A stretch of DNA of 14,791 bases from DASUZB01 sp036377075 (GCA_036377075.1 DASUZB010000044.1:1-14791), one strand, 5' to 3'. Shown: positions 1-6,550, numbered from the stretch's first letter. Notes: generated by a model from the sequence alone, not told the origin. Program-made: numbers and translations.

Positions 1-928
1 TGCGGCCGGTGCGCCGCTCCTGCAGCGTGGTCACTGCAGGGAGCAGCGCCGGGATGGCGGCGCGGGCGCGCTGCCGCAGCAGCGCCGCCTGCGAAGGGTG
101 GGCGCGGTCGCCCACGAACCACGAGCGCAGCCCGGACCAGCGGGCGCGCCAGGCCTCGAGCTTGGCTCGCAAGGCGTCCTCGTCGCCATGCCGGTCGGGG
201 GCGGCGTCGGTGGCCTCCCGGGAGGCCACCAGAGCGAGCAGGCCGTCGACCTCTGGCCCCTCGAGCGCCCGGAGGGTCGTCACGATCTCCGCGGACTTGA
301 CCACCAGGTCGCCGACGAACCGCTCCAGGTAGCCGATCAGGCGGTCCTTGTAGGCGACGAAGGCGTCCTCGTCGACGCCCTGGAGGTCGATGGTCCGTTG
401 CAGACTGCTCATGAACGCGCTGGCGTTGGCGGCGAGGCCGTCGAGCAGGGTGGACAGCTCGCGCAGCAGGCTGTGCACCACGGCAGGGTCGCGGTCCGGC
501 ATCTCGGCCTGCTGGCGCAGGCCACGCAGGCGCACCCGGATGTCCTCCAACGCGACCGACTGCAGCTCGCCGCGGTTGCCGAGCGCCTGGTCGTAGGCGG
601 CCAGCGCCAGCTCCGCGGCCTCGCCCTCGGGAGTGAGCTGGTAGAGGAAGCGGGGTCGGTAGAAGTCGTCGACGGTGGTCACCCGGCTGGTGTCCGGGTC
701 GGCGCGGAGGTTGCGCCACTGCTCGAGCTGCTTGAGCGCAGCCTCGACGGCGGCGAGGTCGACCGGCGCACCGCCCGCCTCGCCCAGCGAGGAGGCCAGG
801 TCCTCCGGCCGTAGGTGCACCAGGAACCTGCGCTTGGCCGCCACGAACACGCCCATGACGCGCCGGTACAGCTCGGCGTTGGGCGCGTCCAAGTGGGCGA
901 ACGGTTTGGCCTGTAGTTCCTGGCTCAT
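1..928 (-). CDS. Wadjet JetA-like protein, DUF2397/TIGR02677 family (3' end beyond window)
   Basis: This gene is read right to left from ATG at 926-928 and is still open at base 1, so 309 codons are visible. Family members are usually near 500 residues, so roughly the last third is missing. Recognition rests on a run of family-typical features: an N-terminal FAHLDAPNAELYRRVM segment, the VHLRPEDL stretch (residues 37-44), the block around WRNLRADPDTSRVTTVDDFY (71-90), RFLYQLTPEGEAA (93-105), FMSSLQRTIDLQ (172-183) and YKDRLIGYLERFVGDLV (193-209). In known systems DUF2397, DUF2398 and DUF2399 proteins and a large SMC-like ATPase form a four-gene Wadjet operon that senses and cleaves circular plasmid DNA; the DUF2397 protein is the kleisin-like JetA. 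The partner genes would lie off the left edge, downstream on this strand. No ideal ribosome site is seen; GGAAC lies about 9 bases before ATG. Family call is firm; operon membership is inferred. Confidence 0.85.
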   Translation of the reverse strand, partial: MSQELQAKPFAHLDAPNAELYRRVMGVFVAAKRRFLVHLRPEDLASSLGEAGGAPVDLAAVEAALKQLEQWRNLRADPDTSRVTTVDDFYRPRFLYQLTPEGEAAELALAAYDQALGNRGELQSVALEDIRVRLRGLRQQAEMPDRDPAVVHSLLRELSTLLDGLAANASAFMSSLQRTIDLQGVDEDAFVAYKDRLIGYLERFVGDLVVKSAEIVTTLRALEGPEVDGLLALVASREATDAAPDRHGDEDALRAKLEAWRARWSGLRSWFVGDRAHPSQAALLRQRARAAIPALLPAVTTLQERRTGR

Positions 929-1006
929 GTCAGCGTCGTTCCGACGGAGGTCCTTGTTGCTGCCCAAGAGGCGAGCAGTATCCCCAATCGCCCCGACAGT
1001 ACGCAC

Positions 1007-1025
1007 CCCCTGCCGCCCTCAGGGG
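1007..1025. repeat. Short inverted repeat between SEC-C and JetA-like genes
   Basis: CCCCTG (1007-1012) and CAGGGG (1020-1025) form a 6-bp stem with a 7-base loop, in the 158-base gap between the two minus-strand genes. It has no T-run. It might be a weak terminator for the SEC-C gene or simply GC-rich chance. Confidence 0.25.
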
Positions 1026-1086
1026 CCGGGAGCTGGATCGGCCCTGTTGCTGGGCGTCACGGGATCCAACCGCCACTCACCCAGGA

Positions 1087-2043
1087 TCATCGAGCTGTCG
1101 ACCTGGTGGCAGGATTTCCACAGCACTTCTTGTACTTGCGGCCCGAACCGCACCAGCAGGCGGCATTGCGGGCTGGTGGCCACTCGATCGCGGCGGCGGC
1201 GATCTCGTCCATGTACGCCTTGCGTGTGTGCTCCTCGCCAGGGTCGCCATCAGTCCGTTCCGCGAACCGGGCCAGACCGTCGGCGCTCGCCGGCACCAGG
1301 GTGATGCGTGCGACACCCCGTTCCACCAACTGCCGCCAGCGGGACTCCAGCCTGGCGTGGTACGCGGTGTAGTCGGGGCCGTTCGCACTGAAGATCGCCG
1401 GCCAGCGCCGGACCGCTTCGTCGAATTCGCGCACCTGCCAGAACAGCGACCGCACCTGCCGACCAGGAATGCGGCCAGGGAGCTCCAGCAACTCGTCGGT
1501 GGACACGAAGCCGTCGAGGTCGGGGATCCATGGTGCTGGGACGCCGTCGTCCAGCTCATCGTCCGGCAGGCCCAGCGCGCGGCGCACCCGCTGGCGTCCG
1601 GCCACGATCATCTTGCCGTACAGGCCCGAGGCTCCCGCCGAACGCATCGCGGCGCGCTCCTCCGGGGTCAGCAGGGAGACCGCCAGGTCGAACCAGACCA
1701 GCGCCAGCTCGTTCCTCGCGCCTGCCTCCAGCAGCTCCCCGGCCATCTGGCACGGTCCGGGCGACGACGGAGGAAGCTCTTTGAGGGCGTCGAGCTGCGC
1801 CAGCGCGTCCTCCTCGCGTCCCAGCTCGAAGAGGCTCTCGGCTCGCGACACCCGAGCGAACTCTCCGTCCTCGCCGCCGATCGCCACGACCTGCTCGAAC
1901 AGGTCGATCGCTCGGGCGTGGTCACCCGCCCGCTGCCATAGCGCACCGGCTTCCAGGAGGAGCTCCCCGCGCTCGTCGGGGAACCGCTCGGCATCTTCCT
2001 TCAGTGACCGGGCCAGCCTGGGGTCGTCATGCCTTGACGTCAC
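1087..2043 (-). CDS. SEC-C motif protein with helical-repeat N-terminal part
   Basis: The protein has 318 residues. Residues about 10-150 are alpha-helical and resemble tetratricopeptide repeats (LLLEAGALWQRAGDHARAIDLFEQVVAI, then a second similar pair), a form usually used for protein contacts. The C-terminus ends in a clear SEC-C zinc motif, CWCGSGRKYKKCC (about residues 295-307), as found at the SecA tail and in many uncharacterised bacterial proteins. No catalytic domain is recognised, and its function is unknown. The start is GTG at 2041-2043; the nearby ATG at 2028-2030 is out of frame. The ribosome site is weak. It ends 158 bases before the JetA-like gene on the same strand, which is too far to assume one operon, so a role in defence is only a suggestion from position. 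An inverted repeat lies about 90 bases upstream of the start. Confidence 0.8.
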   Translation of the reverse strand: MTSRHDDPRLARSLKEDAERFPDERGELLLEAGALWQRAGDHARAIDLFEQVVAIGGEDGEFARVSRAESLFELGREEDALAQLDALKELPPSSPGPCQMAGELLEAGARNELALVWFDLAVSLLTPEERAAMRSAGASGLYGKMIVAGRQRVRRALGLPDDELDDGVPAPWIPDLDGFVSTDELLELPGRIPGRQVRSLFWQVREFDEAVRRWPAIFSANGPDYTAYHARLESRWRQLVERGVARITLVPASADGLARFAERTDGDPGEEHTRKAYMDEIAAAAIEWPPARNAACWCGSGRKYKKCCGNPATRSTAR

Positions 2044-2134
2044 CCGCGGAAGCTAGACGACACCACCCCGATGCACAACCGGAGATCCACGGCTCGCTTG
2101 CGGGTCTCGGTTCTTCCGCCACGTTCCATCGATC

Positions 2135-2159
2135 GTTGCCAGATGCCGTGTCTGGCAAC
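2135..2159. repeat. Perfect 9-bp inverted repeat, candidate operator
   Basis: GTTGCCAGA (2135-2143) and TCTGGCAAC (2151-2159) are exact reverse complements separated by 7 bases. The repeat sits 92 bases upstream of the SEC-C gene start, with no T-run on either side. This fits a dimeric regulator's binding site in that gene's promoter better than a terminator. The binding protein is unknown. Confidence 0.45.
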
Positions 2160-2259
2160 AACGCCCGGACCTGCGACCACGTTGCGACCAAGCGGCGCGG
2201 GACGGGCGAGGACGGATGCCCGACTCGGCCCGCCGGCATGGCCGCTGGGCTGGGAAGAC

Positions 2260-2297
2260 GGGGACGGGAAGGGACCAGGAGGACGGGCGGGGACGGG
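2260..2297 (+). repeat. G-run tract with quadruplex potential
   Basis: Six runs of three or four G occur in 38 bases: 2260-2263, 2266-2268, 2271-2273, 2285-2287, 2289-2292 and 2295-2297, mostly spaced by AC or AA. Four runs with short loops are enough for an intramolecular G-quadruplex. The tract ends about ten bases before the tRNA-like sequence begins, exactly where the missing 5' half of the tRNA would be expected. Confidence 0.5.
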
Positions 2298-2307
2298 TGG
2301 ACGCTGG

Positions 2308-2349
2308 CTACGGATCTGGCGGTTGGGGGTTCGAATCCCTCGCGGCGCG
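2308..2349 (+). other. 3' fragment of tRNA-Arg(ACG), probable attachment-site scar
   Basis: The sequence fits the 3' part of a tRNA exactly: a 7-base anticodon loop CTACGGA (2308-2314, anticodon ACG at 2310-2312), 5-base 3' anticodon strand, 5-base variable loop CGGTT, T-stem GGGGG (2325-2329), T-loop TTCGAAT (2330-2336), T-stem CCCTC (2337-2341), a 7-base acceptor strand GCGGCGC and discriminator G2349. CTACGGATC and GGTT are typical of actinobacterial tRNA-Arg(ACG). Upstream, the 5' anticodon strand (GCTGG) does not pair properly, no D-arm is seen and no GCGCCGC acceptor partner is present; the sequence becomes G-rich filler. A tRNA cut at the anticodon loop is what tyrosine integrases leave at the far end of an integrated element. 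It is not a functional tRNA as it stands. No integrase is present in the window. Confidence 0.65.
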
Positions 2350-2352
2350 CAC

Positions 2353-2384
2353 CAACAGCCCAGGTCAGGCGACCTGGGCTGTTG
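2353..2384 (+). terminator. Terminator-like perfect hairpin after the tRNA fragment
   Basis: CAACAGCCCAGGTC (2353-2366) and GACCTGGGCTGTTG (2371-2384) form a perfect 14-bp stem with a 4-base AGGC loop. There is no T-run, which is common in very GC-rich genomes. Its position directly behind the tRNA 3' end suggests it was that tRNA gene's original terminator, kept with the fragment. Confidence 0.75.
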
Positions 2385-2515
2385 CCTGCGGCCGCGGCCA
2401 GCACCCTGAACGAGTGACCGCGGCGACCCGGCGGGGCCGGCGACCGCCGCGGGCATGTTCGCCTACGGCGTGCTGGTCTGGTCGTGCACGGCTGCGGCGG
2501 CCGACAATGGCGCCC

Positions 2516-3541
2516 ATGACCGAACTGCTCACCGCCGCCGAGGCCGCCCGGATCCTGGGCGTCACCCGCGGCCGCGTCGTGGACCTAGCGAGCTCCGATC
2601 GCGCCTTCCCGCCGTCCCAGCCGTCGCTGGACGGGGGCCGTGCCTGGCCACGGGCGGCGATCGAGGCGTGGGCCGCCGCCCACCCGGACCGTGGGCCGCT
2701 GCACCGCGGTCCGGAGCTCCCACCGGTCGGCGGCCGTTCCGCACAGGTCTGGAAGGTCGCCAACCTCGCAGCCGACGAGGCGAAGGCCCTGCACCACGAC
2801 TGGATCGGGCCCGAGCACCTGCTGGCCGCGCTGGTGCAGCCGGACTGCCCCGGGTCCGCGCGGGCGGTGCTCGAGTCTTTGGGCGTCACCGCCGAGCGGC
2901 TGCGGCGGGCCCATGAGCGCAGCTTCGTCGACCCGTTCGAGCCAGGCAGCGGCTGGAGGGTGGCAAGTCCGGCCTTCCAGCTGGTGCTGGAACGCGCCAA
3001 CCTGGAGGCGGTGCTGCTGGCCGACGCCGAGGTCACCAGCGAGCACGTGCTGCTAGCGCTGGCCAGCCACTGGGCGGCCGACGCCACCGTCACCACCGGG
3101 TCGCCGCCGGGCCGCGGTGGTCTGGACCCCGCCGCGGTGCGCCGGCGGGTGCTGGACCTCACCGAGGGGGTGGCGGTCCCGCCGCCGCCCCAGGCGCCCT
3201 GGCCGGAGCTTGAGCCCGAGGAGGCGATGCGCCGGGTGGCGCCGGGGCTGGAGCTGGCGCCGACCCCGGACGGCAAGGACCCGCGGCGGCGCATGCCGTG
3301 GGGATCGGCGGTCTTCCTCGACGCCGACGGCCGGCCGATCAAGCGCGCCGACGGCCAGGCGCTGCGGCAGTACTACGTCGACCGCGACGGCAACCCGGTG
3401 CTCACCCGCGACGGGCAGCCCGTGCACGGCGTCTACGACGAGCACGGCCGAGAGGTGCTGGACGCCGACGGCCGGCCCCTGGTCGTCCCGGTCGAGATCC
3501 CTCAGGGCTCCATGGTGGAACCACACGCCCGCGGCACTTGA
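2516..3541 (+). CDS. HTH-Clp_N protein with C-terminal DG repeats
   Basis: The protein has 341 residues from ATG 2516; an in-frame ATG at 2507 would add three. Residues 3-60 form an excisionase/MerR-like helix-turn-helix (LLTAAEAARILGVTRGRV). Residues about 78-135 and 150-217 are two Clp N-terminal repeats (first with HDWIGPEHLLAALV, second with SEHVLLALASHW), the double-repeat domain by which ClpC/ClpA take up substrates or adaptors. No AAA+ ATPase domain follows. Residues 220-260 are Pro-rich, and 265-325 carry about six short xDGxP-type repeats (DADGRPI, DRDGNPV, TRDGQPV, DADGRPL). A DNA-binding or Clp-linked regulatory role is possible but unproven. The ribosome site is weak; GACAAT at 2503-2508 ends 7 bases before ATG 2516, which would allow a leaderless message. 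It is the first gene right of the tRNA scar. Confidence 0.75.
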   Translation: MTELLTAAEAARILGVTRGRVVDLASSDRAFPPSQPSLDGGRAWPRAAIEAWAAAHPDRGPLHRGPELPPVGGRSAQVWKVANLAADEAKALHHDWIGPEHLLAALVQPDCPGSARAVLESLGVTAERLRRAHERSFVDPFEPGSGWRVASPAFQLVLERANLEAVLLADAEVTSEHVLLALASHWAADATVTTGSPPGRGGLDPAAVRRRVLDLTEGVAVPPPPQAPWPELEPEEAMRRVAPGLELAPTPDGKDPRRRMPWGSAVFLDADGRPIKRADGQALRQYYVDRDGNPVLTRDGQPVHGVYDEHGREVLDADGRPLVVPVEIPQGSMVEPHARGT

Positions 3542-3580
3542 CGGGCATAGCAGCCTCGTCACGACCTCCTCGCGAGCATG

Positions 3581-3809
3581 ACAGGGGCGCAAGCGTGACG
3601 CCCGGATCGTTGCGCGCAGGCATCCGTACCTACGACGGGCGCTCTTGAACGGCCGGGCAAAAGTAACGATTTCGCCCGGCCTGACGGTTGACATTGCGCC
3701 GGACCCGCCGAGCCAGCTGGCGGGTGGTCTTCAGCACTTCGTCGAACCCGGCAGCGCCAACGACTTCACGCTCTGGGCCATCTGCGTCAACGCTAGGAGG
3801 GTCATATGA
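3581..3809 (+). pseudogene. Possible 3' relic of a secreted-protein gene
   Basis: The frame opens after a stop near 3580 and ends at TGA 3807-3809, overlapping the next gene's ATG by four bases (ATGA). From about 3645 it reads like real protein, including KVTISPGLTVDIAPDPPSQ and a tail PGSANDFTLWAICVNARRVI. The tail resembles the end of repeat-containing secreted actinobacterial proteins (compare AYAIC-type ends). There is no ATG or GTG start; only TTG at 3645 could serve, giving 54 residues without a ribosome site. It could be a decayed gene, a short coupled leader, or chance. Confidence 0.3.
3651..3681. repeat. 8-bp inverted repeat after the Clp_N gene
   Basis: GGCCGGGC (3651-3658) and GCCCGGCC (3674-3681) are exact reverse complements around a 15-base A/T-richer loop. 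It could be a terminator for the HTH/Clp_N gene or a regulator site for the next gene. A TTGACA element follows at 3688-3693, but no convincing -10 is seen at the right distance. Confidence 0.35.
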
Positions 3810-4951
3810 AGGTCTTGCCGCGACTGCGGTTGCGCGCGCTCGTGACCGCGCTCGCCTCGGTCGCGATCCTGCTGGGCAGCGCATCCTCGGCCGGGGCGTC
3901 GGTCACGCTTCCGCCCGGGTCGATCGCTGTCCCGAGTTCGGGGACATTTCTGTATATGAACAGCGAGCCCGGCGACTACATCGGGCAGGGCATCGAGCAG
4001 CTGTACACGTCCGACGATTCGACGATCCAAGGCTCGTTCTCGCAGGACGGGGGCGGTTTCTTCGCCTCGGTGATCCAGGGCAATTACGACCACTGGTGGT
4101 ACGTGGATCTCGCCGCGACGCCCGGCGAGCCGCTCGTGGAGGGGTCCTACACCGGCGCGCTGCGCTATCCGTTCAACGACGGTGCCCCGGGTCTCAGCGT
4201 TTCCGGCGACGGGCGCGGGTGCAACACGCTCACCGGCCAGTTCGACGTGAACCAGATCTCGCGTGCGTCGACCGGCGAGTTGCTCGTCTTCGACGCAACC
4301 TTCGAGCAGCACTGCGAGGGCGCCGATCCAGCGCTCTTCGGTCGCATCAGGATCGAGAACCCGCCGCCGCCGCCCGACGTGACGCCGCCGACGCTCAACC
4401 TGCCGGGCGACATCACCGTCGAGGCCACGGACGCGTCCGGTACGAACGTCTCGTACTCGGTGACGGCCAGTGACGATCGCGACCCCAACCCGACCGTGAG
4501 CTGCACTCCTTCGTCGGGTTCGTTCTTCCCGGTTGGGACGACGACCGTCAGTTGCCAGGCGACCGACGCTTCGGGCAACGTCGCGACCGGAAGCTTCCTC
4601 GTTCACGTCTACGCGCCCCTCCAACTGGCCGTGACCGTGAACAGCCAGGGGACGGTGAGCGCCCAGACCGGGGTGGCAACGATCTCGGGCACGGTCACGT
4701 GCTCGCGGGCGATCTCGGTCGACCTCAGCGGCACGCTCAAACAGCTGTTCGCGAGGCGCGTCACGGTCAGCGGGACGTTCTCGAGGCACGTTGACTGCAC
4801 TGCGCCGTCTACCGGCTGGTCCGCGTCAGTAACCGGCGACAACGGACGCTTCGGCGCTGGTTCGGCCGACGTCACGGTAAACGCATTCGGATGCGAGCTC
4901 AGTTGCCACTCGGCCTCGGTCGCATCGAGAATTCGTCTTATCGGCAGGTAG
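3806..4951 (+). CDS. Secreted HYR-domain protein
   Basis: The protein has 381 residues. The start at ATG 3806 is fixed by a strong AGGAGGG ribosome site six bases upstream. Residues 1-31 form a classical signal peptide (basic start, hydrophobic core, cleavage after SAGA). Residues about 40-183 are a beta-rich domain with conserved-looking NSEPGDYIGQG, GDGRGCNTLTGQFDV and FEQHCEGADPALFG; I know this pattern from secreted bacterial proteins but cannot name it. A PPPPP linker leads to a hyalin-repeat (HYR) domain at 191-269 (DVTPPTLNLPGDITVEA, PVGTTTVSCQATDASGN), an immunoglobulin-like fold for adhesion. Residues 270-381 form another beta-rich domain with four cysteines. No anchor or sortase signal is seen, so it is probably released or loosely wall-bound. 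The gene is less GC-rich than its neighbours, hinting at transfer. Confidence 0.8.
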   Translation: MKVLPRLRLRALVTALASVAILLGSASSAGASVTLPPGSIAVPSSGTFLYMNSEPGDYIGQGIEQLYTSDDSTIQGSFSQDGGGFFASVIQGNYDHWWYVDLAATPGEPLVEGSYTGALRYPFNDGAPGLSVSGDGRGCNTLTGQFDVNQISRASTGELLVFDATFEQHCEGADPALFGRIRIENPPPPPDVTPPTLNLPGDITVEATDASGTNVSYSVTASDDRDPNPTVSCTPSSGSFFPVGTTTVSCQATDASGNVATGSFLVHVYAPLQLAVTVNSQGTVSAQTGVATISGTVTCSRAISVDLSGTLKQLFARRVTVSGTFSRHVDCTAPSTGWSASVTGDNGRFGAGSADVTVNAFGCELSCHSASVASRIRLIGR

Positions 4952-4961
4952 CCCGGTGAAT

Positions 4962-4991
4962 GGGTGGGGGCGCCGCACGGCGCCCCCACCC
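4962..4991. terminator. Strong bidirectional hairpin terminator
   Basis: GGGTGGGGGCGCC (4962-4974) and GGCGCCCCCACCC (4979-4991) pair perfectly over 13 bp around a GCAC loop. It lies 10 bases after the HYR gene stop and 12 bases after the end of the convergent LysR gene, so it can stop transcription from both sides. Confidence 0.85.
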
Positions 4992-5003
4992 CTTGGCTGT
5001 AGA

Positions 5004-5984
5004 TCAACGTCGCTGGGGGGCGAGCTGCCCGCGCGCGGCGGCCGGTTGGCTCCAGGGCCAGCGGGGCGACGGCACTGCGCAGATCGCGTCGCGCACCGCC
5101 TCCACGGCCGGGGAGCGGGGCTGGTCGGTCCGCCACCACACCGCGACCACCCGTTCGCAGTTGGCGTCGGCCAGGGGGACCAGCGCGACGCCGTCGATGT
5201 TGGCGGTGGTCATCGCCAGGCTGTTGGTGACGCCGGTTCCGAGCCCGTGGCGGACCATGGAGATCAGCGTCTGCGGCTGGTTGGTCTGCGCGGCGATGTC
5301 GGGGCTGAGCCCGGCGTTGGCGAAGGCCAGGTTGGTCTCGAACTGGCGGGCGTGGCCGTCGCGGCTCTCGCCGATGGTGACCAGCGGCAGCGCGGCGAGC
5401 TGCTCGAGCCGCAGGCACGTGGCCGCCGCCAGGGGATGGTCGCGGCGGAAGACCGCGACCAGCGGCTCGCGCCACAGCACCACGCTGGTGACGTGGTCGT
5501 CGTTGACCAGCGGCAGCACCGGACGGATCGCGAGGTCGACGTCGCCGCCGGCCAGGGCGCTGCTCAGGGCGACGCTCGGCCCCTCGCGCAGCACCAGGCG
5601 CACCTGCGGATGGGTTCGCTGCAGGCCGCGCACCACCGGCGGGAACAGGTACGCGGCCGCGCTGGGGTAGACGCCGAGCCAGACCTCACCGCGGACGACG
5701 CGGCCGCCCTCGGCGGTGAGGTCGGCGAGCACGTTCAGGCGCTGGAGGATCTCCTCGGCGTGGGGCAGCAGCGCACGGCCCTCGGGGGTGAGGCGGACCG
5801 GGTGGACCGAGCGGTCCAGCAGCCGGGTCCCCAGCTCCTGCTCGAGGCCGGCGACGTGGCTGCTGACGCGGGGCTGCGAGCGGTACAGGGCCTTCGCGGC
5901 GGCGGAGAATCCTCCATGATGGGCGACGGCGACGAAGCTGATGATCCAGTCGACCCGGTAATGGAAAACCCGCCTGAAGTCCAT
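5004..5984 (-). CDS. LysR-type transcriptional regulator
   Basis: The protein has 326 residues. It starts at ATG 5982-5984, chosen because GAGGAG lies four to five bases upstream; a longer frame reaches 6020 but lacks such a site. Residues about 12-68 are the LysR winged helix-turn-helix (WIISFVAVAHHGGFSAAAKALYRSQPRVSSHVAGLEQELG, then DRSVHPVRLTPEGRALL). Residues about 95-300 form the substrate-binding-fold effector domain (GEVWLGVYPSAAAYLFPPVV, MVRHGLGTGVTNS). LysR proteins bind DNA as tetramers and respond to a small co-inducer, often an aromatic acid or a pathway intermediate. It is the last gene of the minus-strand SDR-cupin-LysR group, 42 bases after the cupin stop, and is the only regulator in this locus. 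It therefore probably controls the divergent promoter at 7313-7476. Confidence 0.93.
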   Translation of the reverse strand: MDFRRVFHYRVDWIISFVAVAHHGGFSAAAKALYRSQPRVSSHVAGLEQELGTRLLDRSVHPVRLTPEGRALLPHAEEILQRLNVLADLTAEGGRVVRGEVWLGVYPSAAAYLFPPVVRGLQRTHPQVRLVLREGPSVALSSALAGGDVDLAIRPVLPLVNDDHVTSVVLWREPLVAVFRRDHPLAAATCLRLEQLAALPLVTIGESRDGHARQFETNLAFANAGLSPDIAAQTNQPQTLISMVRHGLGTGVTNSLAMTTANIDGVALVPLADANCERVVAVWWRTDQPRSPAVEAVRDAICAVPSPRWPWSQPAAARGQLAPQRR

Positions 5985-6026
5985 GGCGCTCCTCGTGCCC
6001 GGTGGGCCGAGGATACACACTCCGTT

Positions 6027-6533
6027 TCAGCGGATGAACTGGTCGACGTACCCAGCGCCGAGGCCGGCCTTCTCGTAGTGCGCCCTGCACCTCTCGATCT
6101 TCGTGAAGACGTCCTCGTACCCGATCTGCACGCCCCGCTCGTCCAGGTAGATCATCGCCCCGTTGATGTTGAAGAAGGTGACCATCTCCTGGCAGTCGTC
6201 GGGCACCTCGAGCGTGTGGATCTCGCCGGGCGGCTCGTAGACGAAATGGCCTGCCTCGGCGACCCATGGGTGCTCGAAATAGTGCCACTTGCCCTTGATG
6301 ACGTAGCCGAAGACCGCGCCCGGGTGACGGTGGCGCGAGACGATGCCGGACGAGGTCACCCGCAGCAGGTTCCACCACTGCCCGATCACGGTGTTGAACA
6401 GCAGCGGCCGGAACCACACGTTCGGGGCCTGCGGCACCCACACGCGCTCGTCGTCCGGTTCGACCGCCATGGCGATCTCCGGCAGGACGCCGTCCGAGAG
6501 CGCCACCACGGGGCCGGCAGGTTGGGTCGTCAT
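6027..6533 (-). CDS. Cupin dioxygenase, 2,4'-dihydroxyacetophenone dioxygenase-like
   Basis: The protein has 168 residues. The start is ATG 6531-6533 with a strong GGAGGGGGAG site just upstream. It is a single-domain cupin. Residues 38-60 (NVWFRPLLFNTVIGQWWNLLRV), HRHPG (68-72) with His68 and His70 in cupin motif 1, GYVIKGKWHYFEHPW (76-90), YEPPGEIHTL with His106, and the C-terminal DVFTKIERCRAHYEKAGLGAGYVDQFIR match the 2,4'-dihydroxyacetophenone dioxygenase family. That enzyme uses a three-His iron site to split the aryl ketone into 4-hydroxybenzoate and formate. His68, His70 and His106 are the likely ligands here. The exact substrate cannot be read from sequence, and many annotated family members are untested. 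It lies 17 bases after the SDR and 42 before LysR, so is very likely co-transcribed with both. The product is cytoplasmic, with no signal peptide. Confidence 0.85.
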   Translation of the reverse strand: MTTQPAGPVVALSDGVLPEIAMAVEPDDERVWVPQAPNVWFRPLLFNTVIGQWWNLLRVTSSGIVSRHRHPGAVFGYVIKGKWHYFEHPWVAEAGHFVYEPPGEIHTLEVPDDCQEMVTFFNINGAMIYLDERGVQIGYEDVFTKIERCRAHYEKAGLGAGYVDQFIR

Positions 6534-6550
6534 CGTTCTCCCCCTCCGGG

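Larger units (their letters stand above)
2044..2515. other. Gene-free region between SEC-C gene and HTH/Clp_N gene
   Basis: No convincing coding frame fills these 472 bases; frames on both strands read as low-complexity Arg/Gly/Pro. What the stretch does hold is listed separately: an inverted repeat (2135-2159), a G-run tract (2260-2297), a tRNA-Arg 3' fragment (2308-2349) and a terminator-like hairpin (2353-2384). From 2385 to 2515 I see only an 8-bp CCGCGGCG/CGCCGCGG inverted pair with a long loop, and a possible -10 just before the next gene. Confidence 0.7.

Noticed and set aside
98..814. Plus-strand open frame of 238 codons at the left edge
   Set aside because: It is a shadow of the JetA-like gene, which matches its family residue by residue on the minus strand.
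2303..2354. A complete functional tRNA-Arg
   Set aside because: No D-arm and no acceptor 5' strand complementary to GCGGCGC are found upstream, and the 5' anticodon strand mismatches at two of five positions.
3630..3884. Minus-strand frame with an Arg-rich segment (TTRQLARRVRRNVNRQ), considered as a transposase relic
   Set aside because: There is no recognisable transposase motif, terminal repeat or target duplication. The plus strand has the better coding evidence here.
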